From Candidatus Zhuqueibacterota bacterium (GTDB lineage: Bacteria; Zhuqueibacterota; Zhuqueibacteria; Zhuqueibacterales; Geothermadaptataceae), in the NCBI GenBank assembly GCA_030950365.1, contig JAUZRQ010000092.1, positions 1-50,061 on the forward strand: a stretch of DNA of 50,061 nt, in the 5' to 3' direction. Position 1 is the first letter of the stretch, and every line of letters starts with the position of its first letter. The notes beneath the pieces are model-generated. The model saw nothing but the letters and a program-made list of their open reading frames with translations, searched no databases and had not been told where the DNA came from. A program made the position numbers and the translations under genes. Positions 25,897 through 32,233 of this stretch are shown here, one piece after another.

Positions 25897-27260
25897 AGAA
25901 TAATTTTAAAAAATCCATTTTGATCGTTGAAGATGATCGACTTTTTCGAAAGGCCATTCTGAATTTTTTGATTGAAAAATATGAAGTCATGGAGGCAGAC
26001 AATGCCGAGCATGCGCTTGAGATGATGAAATGCCATCTGCCGGATTTGCTAATCATCGATATTACCCTGCCCGGCCTGGACGGGATTGATTTTCTTGAAA
26101 AAATCAAGGTCAGCTATCCTGAGATTCCTGCCATTATGTTGACTGCCATGGATCGCATTCCCAAGGTCGTCGAGTGCATTAAAATGGGCGCTTTTGATTA
26201 TTTAACCAAGCCCATTGATGCCGAAGAATTGCTTCTGAGCATCGAGCGCGCACTGGAATCGGTGGAGATCCGAAAAGAGCTCGAGCAACGGAAACGGCTG
26301 CAACTTTTGGAAAATGAGGAAATCAAGCTGATTGGCTCGAGCGAATCCATGCGAAAGCTAAAAAATGAGATTAAGATTGTGGGTGAAACCGATGCCACGG
26401 TTTTGATCCAGGGCGAAACCGGCACGGGCAAAGAGGTGGTGGCCAGAGCCATTCATGCCGCCAGTCCACGAGCAGCAGGATCGTTCATTGCCATCAATTG
26501 CGGTGCCATCCCAAAGGAGTTGTTTGAATCCGAGCTGTTCGGACACAAACGCGGAGCCTTCACCGGCGCCGATAAAGATCAAATTGGCAAGTTTCAATTG
26601 GCCCATCGAGGCACAATTCTGTTGGACGAAATCGGCGAAATCCCCCTTGATGTGCAGGCCAAATTGTTGCGTGTTATTGAAGAGAAGAGCTTTTATCCCC
26701 TGGGCAGCAACGAGCTGGTCCGCGTCGATGTTCGTATCATTGCCGCTACCAATCGCGATTTGAAAAAGGAGGTTGAAAACGGCCTCTTTAGAGAAGACTT
26801 GTATTTTCGTTTGAATGTGTACGCCATCCATATTCCGCCCTTGCGGAAGCGGCCTGAGGATATCATAAGCCTTGCCATGCATTTTATGGAGCTTTTTAAC
26901 ATCAAATTTGGCAAAAAATTTAAGAGGATTAGTCCGGAGGCCAAAGCCATTCTCTTGCAATTGCCATGGACAGGAAATGTACGGGAATTGCGGAATACGA
27001 TCGAGCGAATTATACTTTTTGAATCAGGAACGGTGATCAAAAAGGAGCATCTTTATTTTATTGAAAAACCACATCCCGAAAAAAAATCGAAAACGATGTT
27101 TGAACTGCCCGAGGAAGGAATTGATCTGGAAGAAGTGGAAAAGAATTTCATCAAGCAGGCTTTGGAATTGGCCAAATACAACAAGACCAAAGCGGCGAGA
27201 TTACTCCGTTTGAGCCCGCCAACGCTGTATTACCGGCTACAAAAATATGGCTTTAAATGA
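25893..27260 (+). CDS. NtrC-family sigma-54 response regulator
   Basis: The 455-residue regulator has an N-terminal receiver (SILIVEDDRLF supplies the acidic pair, IIDITLPG the phosphorylated Asp, LTKPID the Lys). A sigma-54 AAA+ domain follows with Walker A GETGTGKE, the sigma-54-contacting loop KRGAFTGADK, ILLDEIGEIP as Walker B, and the arginine region FREDLYFRLNV. The C-terminal Fis-type helix-turn-helix is KYNKTKAARLLRLSPPTLYY. It activates sigma-54 promoters on phosphorylation by the overlapping kinase. Targets are not proven; palindromes and -24/-12-like sites downstream are candidates. Confidence 0.95.
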   Translation: MKNNFKKSILIVEDDRLFRKAILNFLIEKYEVMEADNAEHALEMMKCHLPDLLIIDITLPGLDGIDFLEKIKVSYPEIPAIMLTAMDRIPKVVECIKMGAFDYLTKPIDAEELLLSIERALESVEIRKELEQRKRLQLLENEEIKLIGSSESMRKLKNEIKIVGETDATVLIQGETGTGKEVVARAIHAASPRAAGSFIAINCGAIPKELFESELFGHKRGAFTGADKDQIGKFQLAHRGTILLDEIGEIPLDVQAKLLRVIEEKSFYPLGSNELVRVDVRIIAATNRDLKKEVENGLFREDLYFRLNVYAIHIPPLRKRPEDIISLAMHFMELFNIKFGKKFKRISPEAKAILLQLPWTGNVRELRNTIERIILFESGTVIKKEHLYFIEKPHPEKKSKTMFELPEEGIDLEEVEKNFIKQALELAKYNKTKAARLLRLSPPTLYYRLQKYGFK

Positions 27261-27478
27261 GAAAGCTTGTCGCTAATCAGTTAAGCTCTGTCATGATCGA
27301 ATTGGAACCTGGCTTGCTAGTTTTTCGCCGATGGGCAATGCCGATTCGCAAAGTATCGGCAGCGCGTTCGACGGAATGTGTGCGAATGACAAAAAGGGCT
27401 ACCTGCAACCCAATAGTTGCAAAAACGATACAGGAATTCCTCAAAATTTTAGCAAATGCTTAAATTTTCGAAAGTCGA

Positions 27479-27496
27479 TGTAAGACAGATTTTCCA
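27479..27496. promoter_or_regulatory. Palindrome TGTAAGA-CAGA-TTTTCCA, candidate activator site
   Basis: It has the same 7-4-7 layout as the perfect palindrome at 29062 and differs from it by one base in each half-site. It lies about 80 bases before the -24/-12-like element at 27575, a normal distance for a sigma-54 enhancer. Confidence 0.42.
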
Positions 27497-27574
27497 CGTC
27501 AAAAATAAATCGATAGAAGAAACTTAATGAAAATTAATATATTAGAATGGCCCTCAAAAATTCCATGTCCTTTC

Positions 27575-27590
27575 TGGCATAATTGTTGTG
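27575..27590 (+). promoter_or_regulatory. Possible sigma-54 (-24/-12) promoter
   Basis: TGGCAT-N5-TTGTG: the GG and the second block are correctly spaced (GG-N10-GT), but the usual -12 GC is GT. It would start transcription near 27601, giving a leader of about 190 bases for the activator gene. Confidence 0.4.
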
Positions 27591-27602
27591 AAAAGTATTT
27601 GA

Positions 27603-27620
27603 TGTAAATTTGAATTTTCA
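27603..27620. promoter_or_regulatory. Palindrome-like TGTAAAT-TTGA-ATTTTCA
   Basis: This is a looser copy of the TGTAAAA-N4-TTTTACA pattern. It would overlap the start of the transcript from the 27575 element and could serve feedback control. Confidence 0.3.
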
Positions 27621-27678
27621 GGCCCAGAGATTTGCAACCTGCAGCGGCAACAACCCTTGCCTGAAAAATTCATTCAGG
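27615..27678 (+). promoter_or_regulatory. Leader with two mutually exclusive hairpins
   Basis: TTTTCAGGC at 27615-27623 can pair with GCCTGAAAA at 27659-27667. The CCTGAA inside the latter (27660-27665) can instead pair with TTCAGG at 27673-27678. The two pairings exclude each other, as in switching leaders. No known riboswitch class is recognised. Confidence 0.35.
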
Positions 27679-27793
27679 GGTAGGGGGAGGTAGCCTTCCA
27701 TTCATCCAGGTCGTGAGGGACGTGTAGGGATTCCGTTTTTACAATCAGCCGCTGGCATCTTGGTCACCAGATTGGTACCTGAGGGGCTATACT

Positions 27794-28864
27794 ATGAGCA
27801 TCCGCGAAGGGATTTTCCGGCAAAATCTGGCTTGGAAGGATCTGCAAAGCATGCCCATGGAGCAATTCGAGGAAACTTATAGTTTTCACGGCATTGTGTG
27901 CCAATCCATGGTCATGCACGAGATTTGCCAGCTAATCCAGAAGGTATCGGCAACCGATGTTACGGTACTCATTTATGGCGAAAGCGGTACCGGCAAGGAA
28001 CTGGTAGCGCGAAATATTCATTTATTGAGCAAGCGCGCGGAAAAGCCTTTTATTCCGGTTGATTGCAACGCCTTGCCGGTGTCGCTCATGGAAAGTGAGT
28101 TGTTCGGATATGAAAAAGGCGCGTTTACTGGTGCGAATAAATCCAAATCCGGGCTGCTGGAATATGCGCAGGGAGGCACCTTTTTCCTAGATGAACTCAC
28201 CAGTCTTGATTTGAATCTTCAGGGCAAATTGTTGCGCGTCTTGCAAGAACGAGTGACCCGACGTATTGGTTCCACCGAGCAAATTCCAATCGATGTGCGA
28301 ATCATTGCGGCGACGAATATAAATCCTCAATTGGCTCTCAAACGCAATAAACTCCGGCTGGATCTTTATTACCGCTTGAATGTGGTGCCGATCCACATGC
28401 CTCCACTTCGAGAGCGCAAGGACGACATTCCGCTTCTGTTGAAATATTACAGCTATAAAATTGCCGAAAAAGAAGGCATTCGCGTCCGGCCGTTTTCTAA
28501 AGAAGCTGTAGAATTGTTGCAAAGTTATCACTGGCCCGGTAACATCCGTGAGCTCAAAAACATAGTCGAGCGCCTGCAAATACTTTGCGAAACCCGAGAA
28601 ATTCAGCCGGATCATGTGCTGAAAATTGCTGATATCGGCAATAAGCTGACAGCCGACCGCGAGCAAAAAAGCATATTGCAATACAATGTATTGCGAGCCA
28701 AAGTCCTGGCTGAGTTTGAGCGAAATTATATTCACAAATTGCTGAGGATTGCAAGGGGAAATATCTCTTTAGCCACCCGAATATCAGGTCTGACTCGCCC
28801 CACAATCTACCGAATGGTCAAAGAATACATTCCGAATAAAAATTTTAGAGAGTTTGCCTCTTAG
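27794..28864 (+). CDS. Sigma-54 activator lacking a receiver domain
   Basis: The 356-residue protein is an enhancer-binding AAA+ activator with only about 25 residues before the ATPase. The core has [15 protein letters not shown] (Walker A), EKGAFTGANK (sigma-54 loop), TFFLDELTSLD (Walker B) and LRLDLYYRLNVVPIHMPPLR. The C-terminus carries a Fis-like helix-turn-helix (GNISLATRISGLTRPTIYRM). Without a receiver it would be controlled by its own level or by a partner protein, as in PspF-type activators. Its promoter region shows a sigma-54-like site and palindromes, so it may control itself. It follows the NtrC-like gene by 533 bases and is transcribed separately. Confidence 0.92.
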   Translation: MSIREGIFRQNLAWKDLQSMPMEQFEETYSFHGIVCQSMVMHEICQLIQKVSATDVTVLIYGESGTGKELVARNIHLLSKRAEKPFIPVDCNALPVSLMESELFGYEKGAFTGANKSKSGLLEYAQGGTFFLDELTSLDLNLQGKLLRVLQERVTRRIGSTEQIPIDVRIIAATNINPQLALKRNKLRLDLYYRLNVVPIHMPPLRERKDDIPLLLKYYSYKIAEKEGIRVRPFSKEAVELLQSYHWPGNIRELKNIVERLQILCETREIQPDHVLKIADIGNKLTADREQKSILQYNVLRAKVLAEFERNYIHKLLRIARGNISLATRISGLTRPTIYRMVKEYIPNKNFREFAS

Positions 28865-29007
28865 CATTTGGCCAGGTCATCAAAGCCAATGGTAGCATGC
28901 ACCTTGATAAGAAACCCTTGAATGCGATTTGAAGCCGCAGTATGAGAATGTTGGCATTTAGAGGAATAGTGCTGTAAAAATGGATTACTTGTAACTGTTA
29001 AGTATTC

Positions 29008-29030
29008 TTTACAACCGGAAGTATTGTAAA
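29008..29030. promoter_or_regulatory. Inverted repeat TTTACAA-N9-TTGTAAA
   Basis: Perfect 7-base arms with a 9-base centre. The half-sites are the same words as in the palindrome at 29062, in the opposite arrangement. It lies about 180 bases before the -24/-12-like element. Confidence 0.42.
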
Positions 29031-29061
29031 AACAATAAGGTCAGGAATTGCAAGAAGATCG

Positions 29062-29079
29062 TGTAAAAGCAGTTTTACA
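29062..29079. promoter_or_regulatory. Perfect palindrome TGTAAAA-GCAG-TTTTACA, candidate sigma-54 enhancer
   Basis: The two 7-base arms are exactly complementary. It is the best copy of a motif also present at 27479 and 27603, and it lies 133 bases upstream of a -24/-12-like promoter. Confidence 0.5.
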
Positions 29080-29211
29080 AATTTTTGCTGCTGCCATGAA
29101 AAAGGCGCTGCTCGAAGAGCAAGCCGACTTTTAAGTAGTATTGTAGCTAACTCGTTGAAAAATTAAAGATAATTTTGATAGCATTTTGAAATTGAAACAA
29201 AAATGACGTAA

Positions 29212-29227
29212 TGGCACAATAGTTGAT
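29212..29227 (+). promoter_or_regulatory. Possible sigma-54 (-24/-12) promoter of the polysaccharide locus
   Basis: TGGCAC-AATAG-TTGAT: the -24 block is consensus and the spacing is right, but the -12 dinucleotide is GA rather than GC. A transcript would begin near 29239, about 100 bases before the receiver-like gene. Confidence 0.48.
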
Positions 29228-29336
29228 AAGATGCTGTCATAAAAAGGAAGACCAAGTTGCCTTTTCAGCCTGGACAAAGCAATGAACATCATTTCGAAAA
29301 GCGCAATGTAATAGGAGGGGGGATGGGGTAGCTTTG

Positions 29337-29696
29337 GTGGCATCTCAGGATTTGCGCGCGATATCAACCATTTCCGCATTGCTCGCAGAGAACAATTTTA
29401 CTTTTGAAATATTGGATGGGGGGACGGATTTAATTAAGAAAATAATTGACCATTCTGTTAATCTGGTTGTGCTTGATGCCGATTTGGAAAATCATTTGCC
29501 AGTCAGTGAAGTTGTTTCCATAATCAGAAAAGCGCGAGAAAAGATATTTATTGTAATCATTGCCAATCAAATTTCTTTACAACTGGGAAGGAAATTGGCG
29601 GAGTATCGAATCGCACTTTCTTTATTGAAACCCATTAATCGTGCCTTATTTTCTGAGTTTCTGACGCATTTGAGACAAAACGAAGCCATTCAATAA
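29337..29696 (+). CDS. Stand-alone receiver-like protein
   Basis: The product is about 119 residues with the alternating pattern of a response-regulator receiver. A possible phosphoacceptor is D47 (LVVLDADLEN), and a Lys-Pro pair is present in LLKPINR. The N-terminal acidic pair of receivers is replaced by SQD, so magnesium binding may be impaired and it may act without phosphorylation. It has no output domain. The start is uncertain: GTG 29337 is favoured because GGGGT sits eight bases upstream, while TTG 29334 is possible. It is directly followed by the antiterminator gene and probably regulates it or a protein partner. Confidence 0.6.
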   Translation: MASQDLRAISTISALLAENNFTFEILDGGTDLIKKIIDHSVNLVVLDADLENHLPVSEVVSIIRKAREKIFIVIIANQISLQLGRKLAEYRIALSLLKPINRALFSEFLTHLRQNEAIQ

Positions 29697-29718
29697 GGTG
29701 ATAGGAGCCGGGGGATTC

Positions 29719-30267
29719 ATGGTATCAACATCGGTTTCACAGGAAATACCGGAACGCTGGTATGCCATCTATTGCAAAAGTCGCCATGATGTGCAGGTTC
29801 GCAACCGACTCAAGAGCAAAGGGATTCAAACGTATCTGGCTGAATACAGGACGCGTGTGCGATGGGGGCAGCGCATTCGAAAAGTTACCCGAAATCTCTT
29901 ACCCGGCTATGTCCTGGTTCGAATTCAACTGACTCCCAAAAACTATTTGCGTGTATTGCAAACGCAGGGGGTGGTCCGGTTTATTGATAAGCCGTGGCCT
30001 CATGTTCCCTGGATTCCGGACGAGCAGGTCGATAGTTTGCGTTTGTTGCTGAATTCCAATTGCCCTTTCGAAGAAGTTCCGTACTGGGATTGTGGCGAAG
30101 AGGTGGAAATTATCGCTGGAGCCCTGAAAGGACTTCAAGGGAAGGTCGTAGAGTTTTCAAAAAAGAAGAACATTGTTGTTGTTTCCATCGATTTGTTAAA
30201 GCGCAGCGTCGCTGTTGAAATCAATGCGGCGCTACTTCGTCGCAAGAAAAAGATTCTGGTTGCTTGA
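29719..30267 (+). CDS. NusG-like specialised transcription antiterminator (UpxY/RfaH type)
   Basis: The 182-residue protein has the NusG N-terminal domain (RWYAIYCKSRHDVQVRNRLK, then VTRNLLPGYVLVRIQL, GVVRFIDKPWPHVPWIPDEQ) and a C-terminal KOW-type domain (CGEEVEIIAGALKGLQGKVV). This is the layout of UpxY, LoaP and RfaH proteins that let RNA polymerase read through long polysaccharide operons. Its place just before a hairpin-rich leader and the first sugar transferase fits that role. ATG 29719 is preferred, with AGGAG 11 bases upstream. An in-frame GTG at 29698 would add seven residues (MIGAGGF). Confidence 0.88.
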   Translation: MVSTSVSQEIPERWYAIYCKSRHDVQVRNRLKSKGIQTYLAEYRTRVRWGQRIRKVTRNLLPGYVLVRIQLTPKNYLRVLQTQGVVRFIDKPWPHVPWIPDEQVDSLRLLLNSNCPFEEVPYWDCGEEVEIIAGALKGLQGKVVEFSKKKNIVVVSIDLLKRSVAVEINAALLRRKKKILVA

Positions 30268-30380
30268 TCGGACTGCATCAGGCAGTTCAATCGGTTGCAT
30301 TAGGCGGCCGGCATGATTACACAAGTTGTGAGGGGCGAATATCCTTTGCCCATGCTGAGGTTTAGTTTGTACTCGACAAA

Positions 30381-30480
30381 AGCGAAATGGCGTCGAGGAG
30401 GCGGAGCTCTATCCTGGTCAAAGGCCTCGTTGACAGTTCCAACCTGAGTGCTCTCCATTCTCCGTCCTCTTGCTTTCGCT
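30381..30480 (+). promoter_or_regulatory. Structured leader, candidate antitermination target
   Basis: A long interrupted hairpin can form between 30381-30406 and 30460-30480: AGCGAAA with TTTCGCT, GAGGA with TCCTC, and CGGAG with CTCCG. It is followed directly by a short T run (TTTT at 30480-30483). A small inner hairpin GTCAA/TTGAC (30417-30421 with 30430-30434) sits in its loop. It lies in the 278-base gap between the NusG-like gene and the first sugar transferase. Confidence 0.45.
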
Positions 30481-30545
30481 TTTAAAACGCTGTTTAACTC
30501 GATGTGAATGAATCATGAGCGCGCTATTCAGGCCAGGGGGAGGTC

Positions 30546-31451
30546 ATGGGCACAGTTGTCTTTGAAAAAGGTATCGACATTGCACGAATTGCCGCAGATG
30601 AAAACCGACGGATTGCATCTTACCGCAAAGGCAATCTCGCACTTCGTCTGGCGGACCGGGTTCAGTTCGCACTGGTGTCTGCTACTTTTACGACTTTGTC
30701 GCTTCTGGTCAATATTGCCTTACCCAAAAATTTATCGCTTACCATATCCCGGACACGAGTTCTGCAAACGCTCAACAATGCGGCAATCCGGTGGATTGAT
30801 ATTTTGGGGGCATTTGTTGGACTTGTGTTTTCGATTCCATTGTTTCTCATCGTCCCGATACTCATCAAGCTGGATAGCCCCGGACCGGTATTTTATCGTC
30901 AATTGCGTACAGGAATCAATCGGCGTAAAGGCGAGCGCCGGCATGCCAATCTGGGTATTGGCATTGATCGACGCATGCAGCAGCGGCGCAAGCACAATTT
31001 GTTTGGCCGGCCTTTTGTGATATATAAATTTCGAACCATGCATGTTGGAGCCGAAAAGGAAAGCGGGCCAGTATGGGCCAGGGAAGATGACCCTCGAATT
31101 ACCCGCATTGGCAAGTATCTCCGAAAGTTTCATATCGATGAAATTCCCCAGTTCTGGAATATTTTGAAAGGGGAAATGAGCCTTGTGGGGCCGCGTCCAG
31201 AGCGCCCCGAAATTATTCGCAAATTAGTTGAAGAAATTCCAGATTATCAGGCAAGATTGTCTGTAAGGCCGGGATTGACCGGTCCGGCGCAAATTTTCAA
31301 TGGCTATGACACCAATCTGGAAGATGTTCGCCGGAAATTGCAGTATGATCTTGAATATCTCCAAAAACGAGGCCCTGTTTATCATCTTCAAATGATTTTT
31401 TTAACGCTTGCCAGATTATTGACCAACTTCCCAAACAACGAAACGGGTTAA
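30546..31451 (+). CDS. Undecaprenyl-phosphate sugar-1-phosphate transferase
   Basis: This 301-residue membrane enzyme starts polysaccharide synthesis by moving a sugar phosphate onto undecaprenyl phosphate. The core has a single reentrant helix (DILGAFVGLVFSIPLFLIVP), DSPGPVFYRQLRTG, FVIYKFRTM, the E-D-D-P-R-I-T-R-I-G block, the KFHIDEIPQFWNILKGEMSL segment (key DEIPQ, N-x-L-K-G) and GPRPERPE. It lacks the four-helix N-terminus of full PHPT proteins. An Arg-rich insertion of about 30 residues (INRRKGERRHANLGIGIDRR onward) separates the two substrate-binding blocks. GGGGG six bases upstream of ATG 30546 is the ribosome-binding site. Confidence 0.93.
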   Translation: MGTVVFEKGIDIARIAADENRRIASYRKGNLALRLADRVQFALVSATFTTLSLLVNIALPKNLSLTISRTRVLQTLNNAAIRWIDILGAFVGLVFSIPLFLIVPILIKLDSPGPVFYRQLRTGINRRKGERRHANLGIGIDRRMQQRRKHNLFGRPFVIYKFRTMHVGAEKESGPVWAREDDPRITRIGKYLRKFHIDEIPQFWNILKGEMSLVGPRPERPEIIRKLVEEIPDYQARLSVRPGLTGPAQIFNGYDTNLEDVRRKLQYDLEYLQKRGPVYHLQMIFLTLARLLTNFPNNETG

Positions 31452-31454
31452 ACC

Positions 31455-32222
31455 ATGAATGGTAACATCAAAACGCTGGTTGCCGGAATGGCCCTTTCCG
31501 GTTTGTTTGTAATCACACCTGCAATTTATGCCCAGGATGGTTCAACCAATGGCAAAAACGCTGTCAACACCGGCATTGTCATTAGCTCGATTCCACAGGG
31601 GACCCTGGTTTATCTCAAAGGCGAATTCGAGTTTTTCGGGCGTACGCCATTGGTGTTGCCGTACAAGCTGTTTGGCAAGTACAGGATCAAGGCCTATAAA
31701 AATGGCTATGAAACCGTAAACACGGTTTACGATTTCACTGGCGAAAAAGGTGGCACATTTATGGTCAAGTTGCGTCCCAAAACCCGCACCAAAGCCTTTG
31801 CCCGATCGTTGCTTTTTCCAGGGTGGGGGCAATACTACTCGAGTCGCAAAACTTCAGGCACGTTGTTTCTAACTGCCACCATGGCAGCGTTGGTGATGGT
31901 CGCTGCCGATCAAAACCAATATCAAAAGGCGCTGAATCAATATGATCAGGCATTGGTCCGCTTCCAGCGCGAAAGCAACAGTTTTGAGGAGCAAAAAGCT
32001 GCCTTTGATGATCTTCAGCGAGCCATCACAAATGTGGAAAATAAGCGAAATCAGAGAAATATTAGCGCAGCCGTTGTCGCTGGAATTTGGCTTTTAAATG
32101 CGCTCGAGAGCGTTCTGTTTTTCCCCGATTTCAGCTCGCAAATTGAATTTTTCAATAACTTCTCTGCAAAAGCTGAACTTCGAGAGGATAACCTGGCCCT
32201 GGTCCTTCGATACCGCTTTTAA
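31455..32222 (+). CDS. PEGA-domain, DUF5683 membrane protein
   Basis: The 255-residue protein has a signal peptide (LVAGMALSGLFVITPAIYAQ) and a PEGA domain (SIPQGTLVYLKGEFEFFGRT, then IKAYKNGYETV). The DUF5683-type membrane part begins RSLLFPGWGQYYSSRKTSG, has a helix TLFLTATMAALVMVAADQ, a short coiled coil and a second helix ISAAVVAGIWLLNALESVLF. PEGA domains are often found on cell-surface proteins of the FCB group. The role in this locus is unknown. It starts three bases after the stop of the sugar transferase and is surely in the same operon. Confidence 0.82.
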   Translation: MNGNIKTLVAGMALSGLFVITPAIYAQDGSTNGKNAVNTGIVISSIPQGTLVYLKGEFEFFGRTPLVLPYKLFGKYRIKAYKNGYETVNTVYDFTGEKGGTFMVKLRPKTRTKAFARSLLFPGWGQYYSSRKTSGTLFLTATMAALVMVAADQNQYQKALNQYDQALVRFQRESNSFEEQKAAFDDLQRAITNVENKRNQRNISAAVVAGIWLLNALESVLFFPDFSSQIEFFNNFSAKAELREDNLALVLRYRF

Positions 32223-32233
32223 GGGATGAGAAA

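Larger units (their letters stand above)
27261..27793. other. Long regulatory gap before the receiver-less activator
   Basis: More than 500 bases without a convincing gene. The stretch contains a palindrome at 27479-27496, a -24/-12-like site at 27575-27590, a second palindrome at 27603-27620, mutually exclusive hairpins at 27615-27678 and a G-rich run at 27676-27690. A 68-codon open frame starting in the stop of the NtrC-like gene (27257-27463) looks non-coding. Confidence 0.55.
28865..29333. other. AT-rich control region before the polysaccharide locus
   Basis: About 470 bases without an open frame of interest. They contain several TGTAAAA/TTTACAA half-sites between 28973 and 29079 and a -24/-12-like element at 29212-29227, listed separately. 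The stretch ends in a purine-rich ribosome-binding region, GGAGGGGGGATGGGG. Confidence 0.6.

Noticed and set aside
27257-27463. 68-codon open frame starting in the stop of the NtrC-like gene
   Set aside because: The ATGA overlap looks suggestive, but the composition (RKVSAARSTECVRMTKRAT) is not protein-like and no homology is recognised.
30521-30545. Resemblance of GGCCAGGGGGAGGT to the GCCAGGGGCGGTAGC part of JUMPstart/ops
   Set aside because: Only about ten bases match and the run doubles as the ribosome-binding site of the next gene. The ops core GGCGGTAGC is not present.
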